Source: CAYVBN01 sp964538565 (GTDB taxonomy: Bacteria; Pseudomonadota; Alphaproteobacteria; Rhizobiales; Xanthobacteraceae). Taken from it: 64,000 nt of DNA. Shown here one piece after another: positions 17,208 through 24,550 of the stretch. The translations under genes were made by a program, and so were the position numbers. The stretch is from assembly GCA_964538565.1 (NCBI GenBank), contig CAZIGW010000089.1:1-64000 (forward strand), read 5' to 3'. The notes beneath the pieces were generated by a model that was not told where the DNA came from, ran no database searches, and saw only the letters and a program-made list of their open reading frames with translations. How positions within the stretch are numbered: the stretch's first letter is position 1; each line of letters begins with the position of its first letter.

Positions 17208-17221
17208 TTGATGCGTATCAA
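17208..17221. promoter_or_regulatory. FixK/FNR-type box upstream of the mgtA operon
   Basis: The sequence reads TTGAT-GCGT-ATCAA, a perfect dyad centred about 65 bp before the small membrane peptide ATG at 17280. The distance suits activation of the rightward peptide-mgtA transcript. Together with the box at 17105 it gives each divergent unit its own site. Confidence 0.75.
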
Positions 17222-17279
17222 GGCGTGGGTCGCAACGGGCTGCTCTCTTGTGACCGACGAATGCGGCCGGAGTCGACTG

Positions 17280-17390
17280 ATGCTTGGCGCCGAAAGCCAT
17301 CCGGAAAGGCCCATCCGGTTCGATCCCGTCGTTCTGTACACGGTAGCGATCGGGATCGCGGTGGCCGCCTATCTGGTGATTGCCATCTGA
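17280..17390 (+). CDS. Small single-span membrane peptide upstream of mgtA
   Basis: A 36-residue open frame with ATG at 17280, preceded by GGAG with 7-base spacing. Residues 1-14 are polar, and the rest, from about residue 16 to the C-terminus, is one hydrophobic helix ending AYLVIAI. The stop is 11 bases before the mgtA ATG, so it is probably co-translated. Size, topology and position recall KdpF beside KdpA and the small regulators MgtS/MgtR of magnesium ATPases, but no homology is claimed. The alternative is a leader peptide without a separate function. The frame extends further upstream to 17208, but that would overlap the FixK/FNR box. Confidence 0.5.
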   Translation: MLGAESHPERPIRFDPVVLYTVAIGIAVAAYLVIAI

Positions 17391-17401
17391 CGGGGCCGGC
17401 G

Positions 17402-20047
17402 ATGGCCGATCCCGCCGAGGCGCCACCGCCGAATATCCCGCCCAGTGCGGCCGACCGCGAGCGCTCGCCCGACATGTTCTGGTTCTTCCCGCTCGAGACC
17501 TTGTTCGAGCGGGCGCAGAGCCGCGCCGCAGGGCTGACGGCGGCCGAGGCAGACCGCAGGCTTGCACTCGACGGGCCGAATTCGGTCGTCGATGTGCCGC
17601 GTCGCCGCCTCGTCGCCAAGATCGCGAAGCGCTTCGTCGAGCCACTGGTGGCGATCCTGCTCGCCGCCGCCGCGATCGCCGGGGCGACCGGCGATCTCGC
17701 CAGCTTTCTGATTGTCCTGCCGGTCATCGCCCTCTCGATTGTTCTCGACGTCGTGCAGGAGCATCGCGCCGAACTCGCCGCCGATGCGCTCAAACGCTCG
17801 GTCGCGGTCCATGCCGACGTGCGGCGCGACCGCCGTGTCGTCTCGATCCCGGTCGACCACGTGGTCGTGGGTGACGTGGTCGAACTGCGGGCCGGGGACC
17901 TCGTTCCGGCCGACGGCGTCGTGATCGAAAGCCGCAACGCCCACGTCAACGAGGCGCTGATGACGGGGGAGCCGTATCCGGTCGAAAAACGCGCCGGTGT
18001 CTGCACCGCGAACATGCCGGCCGACGCATTCAACGCGCTGTTCGCCGGCACGTCGATCGTGAGCGGAGAGGTCGCCATGCTGGTGCTGGCGACCGGTCCG
18101 GCAACGCGGTTCGGCGGGATCGCGGCCGCGCTGAGCGCGACCGAGCCGCCGAGCGCGTTCGAGCGCGGCATTCACCGGTTCGGTCTGCTGATCGTGCGCC
18201 TCACGATCTTCCTCACGCTGTTCGTGCTGCTGGTGCATCTCGCCTTCGGGCGCCCGGTGCTGGAATCGTTTCTTTTCGCCGTGGCGCTGGCCGTCGGCCT
18301 CACGCCCGAGCTTCTGCCGATGGTCATGACCGTGACGCTGTCGCGCGGCGCCCTGCGCATGGCCGGCAAGCGCGTCGTCGTGAAGCGGCTTGCGGCCATC
18401 CACGACCTCGGCGCCATGGACGTGCTTTGCACCGACAAGACCGGCACCTTGACGGAAGCGCGCATCTCGCTCGTCGGGCATCCGGGCGTCGACGGCCGCG
18501 ACAACGAGCGCGTCATCCTGCTCGCCGGGATCAACAGCCGGTTCGAGAGCGGGATCCGCAGCCCGCTCGATCAGGCGATCATCCGGCATTGCGCCGATCG
18601 GGAATTTGCCGGTTGGGCCAGGGTCGACGAAATTCCGTTCGACTTCGATCGGCGCTGCGTCTCCGTTCTCGCCGATCACGCCGGCGAACGCCTGCTGGTG
18701 ATCAAGGGCGCGCCCGAACCGATCCTGGCGCGGGCGAGCGCATACGAAGATGGCAACGGCGTCGCGCGGCCGCTCGATCCCGCGATGCGGGCGGAACTGG
18801 CGCGGATCGGGGAGGAACAATCGCAACTCGGAAACCGCCTGCTCGCGGTCGCCTGGAAGCGCATGCCGGCCGATTGCCACGAACTGCGGATCGAGGACGA
18901 GCGCGAGCTGGTGAGGGCGGCCATCTGCGTCTTAGTCGATCCCCCGAAAGCGAGCGCCGCGCCCGCGGTGGCGCGGCTTGCGGCGGCCGGTGTGCGGGTG
19001 AAGGTCGTGTCGGGGGATCACGACGCGGTCGTCCGGCATCTGGTGAAGGCGCTTGCGATCCCGGCGCGCGGGCTTCTGACCGGGGCACAGATCGCCAAGA
19101 TGACGGAAGGGGCGCTTGCCGCACGCGTCGAGCACGTCGACCTGTTCGCGCGCGTGTCACCCGATCAGAAGACGCGGATCATCCGGGCGCTGCAGGCGCG
19201 CGGCCGAACCGTCGGCTTTATCGGCGACGGCGTCAACGATGCGCCGGCGATCCGCGCCGCCGAGGTCGGAATCTCGGTCGAGGGCGCGACCGACGTCGCG
19301 CGCAGCGCCGCCGATATGATCATGCTGTCACAGGATCTCGGCGTGCTGGCGGACGGCGTGGAAGAGGGGCGGCGGACCTTCGCGAACATCCTGAAGTACG
19401 TCCGCATGGGCACGAGCTCGAACTTCGGCAACATGCTGTCGATGGCGCTGGCCTCGCTGATTCTGCCGTTCCTGCCGCTGCTGCCCGTGCAGATCCTGCT
19501 CAACAACCTGCTCTACGACCTCTCCGAGATCGGGATTCCCTTCGACAGGGTCGATCGCGACGATCTCGCGCGTCCGCGCGGGTGGGACATGGCGGGCATC
19601 CTGCGTTTCACGCTGGTGATGGGGGCGCTGTCGTCGCTGTTCGATGTGACCACGTTCGCGGTCCTGTGGCGGGTGTTCCACGCCGACCCCGAACTGTTCC
19701 GCACGGCGTGGTTCGTCGAGTCGACCGCGAGCCAGATCCTGGTGATCTTCGTCATTCGAACCCAGGCCGCCGTGTGGAAGAGCCGGCCGGATCCGATGCT
19801 GGTGGCGACGTCGCTCAGCGCGCTCGCGGTCTCGCTGGCGACGGTGTTCTCGCCGCTTGGATCGACCTTCGGCCTCGTCGCCGTTCCGACGAGCATCGTG
19901 CTGGTGATCGTGGCGCTGGTCGCGGCCTACCTCGTGGTCGCGGAGATCGGCAAGAGGTGGGCGGTTCGAAGCGGGCCACGCTCACACGCCAAGCGGGTGG
20001 CGCGTCCGAGGGCGTTCGCGCAGGTGAGGGCGAGGCGCAAGCCCTGA
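17402..20047 (+). CDS. mgtA: Magnesium-transporting P-type ATPase (MgtA/MgtB, type IIIB)
   Basis: Imports Mg2+ across the inner membrane using ATP. It has 881 residues, near the usual 900. The actuator motif is LMTGEPYPVEK. The phosphorylation site DKTGTLT is at Asp345, preceded by the type IIIB membrane motif LTPELLPMVMTV. The hinge GFIGDGVNDAPAIRAAEVGI and the membrane segment FGNMLSMALASLILPFLPLL match MgtA. The C-terminal tail is Arg/Lys-rich and not conserved. The ATG at 17402 is preferred, because the same frame is open upstream to 17225 but would overlap the small membrane peptide. Regulation is probably by the FixK/FNR box at 17208-17221. No magnesium riboswitch could be recognised in the leader. 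Confidence 0.92.
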   Translation: MADPAEAPPPNIPPSAADRERSPDMFWFFPLETLFERAQSRAAGLTAAEADRRLALDGPNSVVDVPRRRLVAKIAKRFVEPLVAILLAAAAIAGATGDLASFLIVLPVIALSIVLDVVQEHRAELAADALKRSVAVHADVRRDRRVVSIPVDHVVVGDVVELRAGDLVPADGVVIESRNAHVNEALMTGEPYPVEKRAGVCTANMPADAFNALFAGTSIVSGEVAMLVLATGPATRFGGIAAALSATEPPSAFERGIHRFGLLIVRLTIFLTLFVLLVHLAFGRPVLESFLFAVALAVGLTPELLPMVMTVTLSRGALRMAGKRVVVKRLAAIHDLGAMDVLCTDKTGTLTEARISLVGHPGVDGRDNERVILLAGINSRFESGIRSPLDQAIIRHCADREFAGWARVDEIPFDFDRRCVSVLADHAGERLLVIKGAPEPILARASAYEDGNGVARPLDPAMRAELARIGEEQSQLGNRLLAVAWKRMPADCHELRIEDERELVRAAICVLVDPPKASAAPAVARLAAAGVRVKVVSGDHDAVVRHLVKALAIPARGLLTGAQIAKMTEGALAARVEHVDLFARVSPDQKTRIIRALQARGRTVGFIGDGVNDAPAIRAAEVGISVEGATDVARSAADMIMLSQDLGVLADGVEEGRRTFANILKYVRMGTSSNFGNMLSMALASLILPFLPLLPVQILLNNLLYDLSEIGIPFDRVDRDDLARPRGWDMAGILRFTLVMGALSSLFDVTTFAVLWRVFHADPELFRTAWFVESTASQILVIFVIRTQAAVWKSRPDPMLVATSLSALAVSLATVFSPLGSTFGLVAVPTSIVLVIVALVAAYLVVAEIGKRWAVRSGPRSHAKRVARPRAFAQVRARRKP

Positions 20048-20096
20048 GCCCGCGCATGGTCGCGCCGTTCGGGCGGGCACCCGCTCACGGCAAGCG

Positions 20097-20537
20097 TCAC
20101 TTGACGCGGGTCCAGTGCTCGCCCGAGCACAGCATGAGCACGCACCCGTGCGCCCGCATCGTGGTGGCGTTCACCAGGATCAACTGGCCGTCATAGGTCT
20201 TGCCGTCGTCCGGATTGTAGAAGTGGCCGGTCCACTGATCGGGCGTGCCGCTCGGCCGCATGTCCGACGTGATGTGCAGGCCGATCAGCGGCCGCGATCG
20301 CAGGCGCGGATCGGGATTTTGCTCGTCGGTGACCGGCTTTCCGGTATTGTGATCCTTCGGATCCTTGATCCACACGATGCTCGCGCAGATCGCCTGGCCG
20401 CAGCGGGCGATGCTGACGCGCGCGTCTCCCTTCTCGGTGAGCCAGATGCCGGTCGGATCGCCGGCTTGCGCCGGGGCGGTCATCGGGGCGGCGAGCAGGA
20501 GGAGGGCGGTGCAAAGCCGTATCGGCCGAACGCGCAT
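20097..20537 (-). CDS. DUF2147 family secreted protein
   Basis: Periplasmic protein of 146 residues. A cleavable signal peptide ends near APAQA at about 25. The mature DUF2147 domain has PTGIWLTEKGDARVSI at its start, the WIKDPKDHNTGKPVTDEQNP loop and the FYNPDDGKTYDGQL motif. Four cysteines (CGQAIC and a C-terminal pair) could form disulfides. Family function is unknown. The gene converges on mgtA with a 49-bp gap and is divergent from the small secreted protein at 20880. Confidence 0.88.
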   Translation of the reverse strand: MRVRPIRLCTALLLLAAPMTAPAQAGDPTGIWLTEKGDARVSIARCGQAICASIVWIKDPKDHNTGKPVTDEQNPDPRLRSRPLIGLHITSDMRPSGTPDQWTGHFYNPDDGKTYDGQLILVNATTMRAHGCVLMLCSGEHWTRVK

Positions 20538-20879
20538 CGAGCGATCTCTCGTCGTGGGAATGGGATGTGCACGAACGTGCCTGGCGGATCTTTCACTCCT
20601 ATGCGGCAGCGATGAGGCAATCCGCGGTTCTCCCCAAGCTTGAAGGGCAATCCATGCTTCCGTGGCAGGTATTGCTGTGCCGCTACGGCGCGACCCGATG
20701 GGAACTCCGGGGCCGGGAAGGTTCCATCCGGGAGCGGGAAGAGGCCCGCGAATGGCTCATGGCTGCCCTGCGGCCGCTGCCCAGTTCAGATCTGGCCTCG
20801 CGTCCGATTTTTGTTCGAGGCCGGAACGCGGCGGGGGGCGTGGCTGTTGGTCCGGGGCGTAACCGATCAGGAGGAAACG
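20538..20879. other. Intergenic region without a recognisable gene
   Basis: A 342-bp gap between the divergent DUF2147 gene and the small secreted protein at 20880. An open frame crosses it from 20567 on the plus strand, but its product has no recognisable domain. It must hold promoters for both neighbours. The only clear signal is the AGGAGG ribosome-binding site at 20869-20874. Confidence 0.5.
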
Positions 20880-21290
20880 ATGTCCAAATTCGCTCTGCGG
20901 GCAACGGGCGCCGCGGCGATCGCGGCTGCGACCATGATCGCAGCGTCCGCCCAGGCCGCAGGATTCGGTCCGGGGTCCGCGCTCGATTCCGCTGCCGATC
21001 GCGTGTCCGCGACGGAAAACGTGCAGTACATGTACCGCGGCCACAGGCATTGCTGGTATCCGGGCGGCTGGCATGGGCCCGGCTGGTACTGGTGCGGCTA
21101 TGCCCACCGGCGCGGCATGGGCTGGGGCGGTCCGCGCGGCTGGCATGGTTGGCACGAGGGGCGCGCCTATCGCCACTCGTACACGACCGGCAGTGGGAAC
21201 GTGCTGCATCGGACTGACCGCAACGCCATCAACAAGGCGATCCAGCGCGGTTCGACCACCGACCAGGGTGCCGCACCGCCTGTGCAGTAA
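20880..21290 (+). CDS. Small secreted Trp/His/Gly-rich protein
   Basis: Unrecognised protein of 136 residues. A standard signal peptide ends near ASAQA at about 27. The mature part is rich in Gly, Trp, His and Tyr in its middle (PGGWHGPGWYWCGYAHRRG), with a polar tail containing RTDRNAINKAIQRG. Similar short proteins are frequent and unnamed in Hyphomicrobiales. Metal or surface binding is only a guess from the His/Trp content. The start is certain: a perfect AGGAGG is centred 8 bases before the ATG. It ends 36 bp before a strong intrinsic terminator. Confidence 0.75.
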   Translation: MSKFALRATGAAAIAAATMIAASAQAAGFGPGSALDSAADRVSATENVQYMYRGHRHCWYPGGWHGPGWYWCGYAHRRGMGWGGPRGWHGWHEGRAYRHSYTTGSGNVLHRTDRNAINKAIQRGSTTDQGAAPPVQ

Positions 21291-21326
21291 GTCTCGGCCC
21301 GATCTGCCGGAACGCCTTCGTCCGGA

Positions 21327-21360
21327 CCCCGCCGCGCCGCGCGCGGCGGGGTTTTGCTTT
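21327..21360 (+). terminator. Rho-independent terminator
   Basis: A perfect 10-bp GC stem, CCCCGCCGCG (21327-21336) and CGCGGCGGGG (21342-21351), has a 5-base loop and is followed by TTTTGCTTT. This is a textbook intrinsic terminator 36 bp after the stop of the small secreted protein gene. Confidence 0.9.
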
Positions 21361-21464
21361 GCGCGGCCGAGACCGGCCTTTTTTCGTTCCGGCGTGAACC
21401 GGAGGCGATGCGACCGCGACTGATGGAGTGGACGCACGGCAATTCCGCCGAGGGGATGAAAGCC

Positions 21465-21710
21465 ATGATGATGACCCAGCCGCCATCGGATTTCGCAACG
21501 TTCCTCGCCTCCGACCGGGTCCTGTTTCCGCGCACGGTATTTGCATCGCTTCTGCAGATGCTTGCCGCGCACCGGGAGGGCATTCGGACCGGCCGCAGTC
21601 TGGCCGCGCGCTACCATGCGCTGGCGCAGATGAGCCGCTCCGAACTGGCGAACCGCGGACTGACCCGTCAGGACATCTCCCGGGTCGTTGCCGCCGGACC
21701 CGCCGCCTGA
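21465..21710 (+). CDS. Small DUF1127-like (YjiS-type) protein
   Basis: Protein of about 81 residues whose C-terminal 30 residues, RYHALAQMSRSELANRGLTR plus a DISRVV end, fit the DUF1127 pattern of a short helix followed by LxxLGLTRxDI. DUF1127 proteins are small and basic, and some have roles in RNA metabolism or phosphate and carbon regulation in rhizobia and Agrobacterium. Several in-frame starts exist (21423, 21456, 21465, 21468, 21471). The triple ATG at 21465-21473 is preferred because GAGGGG lies 9 bases upstream of the first. It follows a strong terminator, so it needs its own promoter. It converges on marR 35 bp away. Confidence 0.65.
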   Translation: MMMTQPPSDFATFLASDRVLFPRTVFASLLQMLAAHREGIRTGRSLAARYHALAQMSRSELANRGLTRQDISRVVAAGPAA

Positions 21711-21745
21711 TCCGCGGGCCCTCATGGGGGCCCATTCATTCAGAC

Positions 21746-22246
21746 TCAGAACGTGGTCCGCCCAGTGCCGCTTCGGCGTCGGGTCCCACGTCCATCGCCC
21801 GACGACAGGGCGCGCAGGTCGCGCCGCAGGCCCTCGACATCGGAATCCGGCAGAAGGCCTTCGACGGCCGAATGCGCCGTCCGCCACACCGGAACGGCGC
21901 GTGCCAGCAGGGCGCGTCCCTTCGGCGTCAGGCCCAGCAAGCGGCTGCGCCGATCGTCGGGATCGGGCGCGATCGTGACGAGGCCGCGCCGCTCCAGGGG
22001 CTTGAGCGCCGCCGTCAAGGTGGTGCGGTCCATGGCGAGCAACGTCGCCACCGCGCCAAGACGAGGCGGCTCCGGCCGGTTCAGCGACATCATCAAAGAA
22101 AACTGCCCGTTGGTGAGATCGAGCGGCCCCAACGCCTCGTCGAAGCGGCGCGCCAGCGCCCGGGCGGCACGCTGCACGTGCAGGCACAGGCAGCGGTCGC
22201 GGATGTGAAGCGTGGTCTCGATGGGAACCGCTGCGGCCTTTGACAT
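21746..22246 (-). CDS. MarR family transcriptional regulator
   Basis: DNA-binding repressor of 166 residues. The N-terminal dimerisation helix contains a cysteine pair (DRCLCLHVQRAARAL). The winged helix has TNGQFSLMMSLNR, LLAMDRTTLTAALKPLERRG and the wing PDPDDRRSRLLGLTPKGR. The C-terminus ends in an Arg-rich tail. The gene is divergent from the DUF899 gene. A 12-bp palindrome (22258-22269) lies just upstream of its start, giving probable auto-repression and control of the neighbour. The Cys pair could allow redox sensing, which is inferred. Confidence 0.9.
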   Translation of the reverse strand: MSKAAAVPIETTLHIRDRCLCLHVQRAARALARRFDEALGPLDLTNGQFSLMMSLNRPEPPRLGAVATLLAMDRTTLTAALKPLERRGLVTIAPDPDDRRSRLLGLTPKGRALLARAVPVWRTAHSAVEGLLPDSDVEGLRRDLRALSSGDGRGTRRRSGTGRTTF

Positions 22247-22257
22247 GCCTTAGTTAT

Positions 22258-22269
22258 GTTGATATCAAC
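22258..22269. promoter_or_regulatory. Palindromic MarR-type operator
   Basis: GTTGATATCAAC is a perfect 12-bp dyad in the 80-bp gap between divergent marR (start 22246) and the DUF899 gene (start 22327). MarR-family operators are typically such AT-centred dyads with TTGATATCAA-like cores. Its location 12 bp before the marR start fits auto-repression. Confidence 0.7.
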
Positions 22270-22326
22270 TTAATCTGTCAACCCGCACTCTCGGCGCAAG
22301 CGTCGGACGAAACGCAGGAGCATCGG

Positions 22327-23061
22327 ATGGAGCGCAACCGGATCGTTTCGAGGGAAGAATGGCTCGTCGCCCGCAAGGCACTTCTTCTCAAGGAGAAGGA
22401 GGCGACGCGCCTGCGCGACAGGGTCAACGCCGAGCGGCTGGCATTGCCGTGGGTGAAGATCGAGAAGGACTATGCGTTCGACACGCCGGCCGGGAAGCGC
22501 ACATTGGCCGACCTGTTCGACGGCCGCAGCCAGTTGATCGTCTATCATTTCATGCTCGGCCCCGGCTGGGCAGCCGGATGTCCGGGATGTTCATTCCTCG
22601 CCGATCACATCGACGGCGCCCTGGTCCATCTCAACAACCACGACGTCACCATGATCGCGGTCTCGCGCGCCCCGCTGAGCGAGATCGAGGCCTACCGACG
22701 GCGCATGGGGTGGGCGTTCCCGTGGTTCTCGTCCTACGGAAGCGACTTCAATTTTGACTTCCACGTGTCGTTCAGCAAGGAGGAGCTGGCGAAAGGCAAA
22801 GTCGAGTACAATTTCACCGTCGGCGACGTCACGCACCCGATGGAAGAGCTGCCGGGCCTCAGCGCGTTCTACAAGGATGAGGCCGGGAACGTCTTCCACA
22901 CCTATTCGAGCTACGCGCGCGGCCCGGAGGAACTGATCGGGACATTGATGATTCTCGATCGCGCGCCGCTCGGCCGCAACGAGAAGACGGTCATGGATTG
23001 GGTCCGGCGGCACGACGAATACGAGCCGTCGTCGAAAACGCCGACGTGCTGCGCGTCCTGA
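22327..23061 (+). CDS. DUF899 family thioredoxin-like protein
   Basis: Cytoplasmic protein of 244 residues with the DUF899 thioredoxin-like fold. SREEWLVARKALLLKEKE opens the domain, and VYHFMLGPG precedes a redox-type motif CPGC (Cys85, Cys88). MGWAFPWFSSYGSDFNFDFH and the C-terminal YSSYARG segment are family hallmarks. Function is not established, and peroxiredoxin-like thiol chemistry is the usual guess. The C-terminus has another Cys pair (TCCAS). The start is chosen for the upstream CAGGAG site at 22314-22319. A longer frame to 22240 would begin inside marR. Confidence 0.85.
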   Translation: MERNRIVSREEWLVARKALLLKEKEATRLRDRVNAERLALPWVKIEKDYAFDTPAGKRTLADLFDGRSQLIVYHFMLGPGWAAGCPGCSFLADHIDGALVHLNNHDVTMIAVSRAPLSEIEAYRRRMGWAFPWFSSYGSDFNFDFHVSFSKEELAKGKVEYNFTVGDVTHPMEELPGLSAFYKDEAGNVFHTYSSYARGPEELIGTLMILDRAPLGRNEKTVMDWVRRHDEYEPSSKTPTCCAS

Positions 23062-23203
23062 CGCGCTGGCGGCGAACGCGCGGGCGGGCCGTCCTGCGGT
23101 AGGAGTGTCCACGCTGGCCGGGTGGGTTGACCGCGGGAAATCTTCGGCGGTTCGACGCCCGGCCTTCGTTCGAGCTCTCCGGGTCCGGAAGAATCGAGGT
23201 AGG

Positions 23204-23619
23204 GAGGCCGGAAGAGACTTTGCCGTCGTCACGCAGGCGGTCAAGGCATTCGCTGCGCAAACAGCCAGGGCGACCGAAGGGATCGGCGACCGGATTGGCC
23301 GAACGCGACGGCGACGCGTACCTCGGTCGCTCCAATTGAGGAGAGTGGCGGGACAATCAGCCGAATTTCCGAGATTGCTTCCGATATTGCGGCACCCGTC
23401 GAACAGCAGGGCGTCGCCTCGCAGGACATTTCACGAAGCGCCCGGCAGGCATCGAACGGCACGAGACAGGTGGCGGCCAGCATCGCGGACGCGAGCCGCG
23501 GCACAGGAGAAACCGGCTCGGCGTCGGCGCAGCTCCTCGCGTCGGCGCAGGCAATGACGCGGGAGAGCAATCGGCTGAAGCTGGAACTCGACCGGTTCCT
23601 CGCGACCGCGCGTGTCGCG
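23204..23619 (+). pseudogene. Decayed 3' fragment of a methyl-accepting chemotaxis protein
   Basis: Two frames carry consecutive parts of an MCP signalling domain. From 23204 to about 23305 one frame reads EAGRDFAVVTQAVKAFAAQT then ARATEGIGDRIG, matching the hairpin-tip flank of chemoreceptors. From about 23338 a second frame reads SGGTISRISEIASDIAAPVE, then QQGVASQDISRSARQASNG, and ends LDRFLATARVA, the usual C-terminus. At least one frameshift separates them. The N-terminal receptor part is missing, and no stop follows the natural end. It is a relic and not a working gene. The rest of the gap to 24122 holds no gene. Confidence 0.75.
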
Positions 23620-24122
23620 TGGCTACGCCTTCAGCAGCAGCCGAGAGATGAGTTGGCTGATTGCCGAAGCAAAGCTCGGCATTCCCGATGTAACTCACCA
23701 GCTGCCATGCGGACACGGGGCCACGGCCGGACCGGACTGGCCGCGGCGAAGGCCGTGGCTCCGGTCCGTAGCGGGCCGGTCCGGGATGGTACGGACCGAA
23801 GCGATCCGCCAAGGCACGTGATCGCACCCTCGTGTGTGCGCAGTTCGTCGAGACGTTCTTTTCGTCGCATGGGCGCATGCGGCTTTGTGACCGAAGCAGG
23901 GCGGGTCGGTTTTCGCGACACGCTGCATGAACGGCCGGTGCCAGGATGCCGCTGCCGGCGATCACGTGGCCGCCGGGAACGATCGGCCAGAATTTTGCAT
24001 TGAAGACCTGACGCCGGCCAGCCTGCCGATTGAGCAAGGTCAAGCCGGCGCGGCCGATAGCGCTACGCAGATGATGGGGAGGAACGACACGCGTCTCGCA
24101 AGGTCATCGAGAGAGGCAGGCG
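23620..24122. other. Intergenic region after the MCP relic
   Basis: About 500 bp with no protein that can be recognised. Open frames on both strands have atypical composition and no domains. The only signal found is the FixK/FNR-like box at 24030-24043 and a purine-rich ribosome-binding region just before 24123. It may be further decayed sequence joined to the MCP relic. Confidence 0.4.
24030..24043. promoter_or_regulatory. Looser FixK/FNR-type box upstream of a small secreted protein
   Basis: The sequence reads TTGAG-CAAG-GTCAA. It fits TTGA-N6-TCAA but the inner pair G..G is not complementary. It is centred 86 bp before the ATG at 24123, similar to the spacing of the better boxes in this window. 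It is the rightmost such site found. Confidence 0.4.
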
Positions 24123-24488
24123 ATGAGCGGACGGATATTGCTGGTTCTTCTTCTCCTTTGCACACCGGCGATCGCCAGAGACAACGGCCAGTGGGCCAAC
24201 GTGCCGACCAAGATCCGCAACTGGTTTCAAAATCTGATGCGCCCCGACGTACCGACGATGTCGTGCTGCGGAGAGGCCGACGCATACGAAGCGGATCGGT
24301 TCGAGGTCGAAGGCGACCACTACGTCGCCATCATCACCAATGGCAAAGGCATCATTCCCAACGGGACGCGCATTTCGGTGCCGAACAGCAAGATGAAATG
24401 GGACGACGGAAACCCCACCGGCCACGGAATCATTTTCCTCGGCGCGGGGCGGGAAGTGTACTGCTACGTCGCTCCGACCGGCGTGTGA
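24123..24488 (+). CDS. Small secreted protein of unknown function
   Basis: Protein of 121 residues with a signal peptide ending near PAIA at about 18. The mature domain has a conserved-looking MSCCGEADAYEADRFEVEGD segment, suggesting a metal or disulfide site. It also has NSKMKWDDGNPTGHGIIFLG and a C-terminal YCYVAPTG. The pattern is familiar from short unnamed secreted proteins in Bradyrhizobium relatives, but I cannot assign a family. A purine-rich GAGAGAGGCAGG precedes the ATG. It converges on the acyl-CoA synthetase gene with a 62-bp gap. A FixK/FNR-like box lies upstream. Confidence 0.7.
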   Translation: MSGRILLVLLLLCTPAIARDNGQWANVPTKIRNWFQNLMRPDVPTMSCCGEADAYEADRFEVEGDHYVAIITNGKGIIPNGTRISVPNSKMKWDDGNPTGHGIIFLGAGREVYCYVAPTGV

Positions 24489-24550
24489 GCGCCGAGAATT
24501 CCAACGGCCGCAATCGCGTAGACGTGCCGGCCGCCCGCCACGCGGGAAGC

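Noticed and set aside
21716..21733. GGGCCC hairpin between the DUF1127-like gene and marR as a terminator
   Set aside because: Each arm is self-palindromic, the stem is only 6 bp and there is no T-run on either strand.
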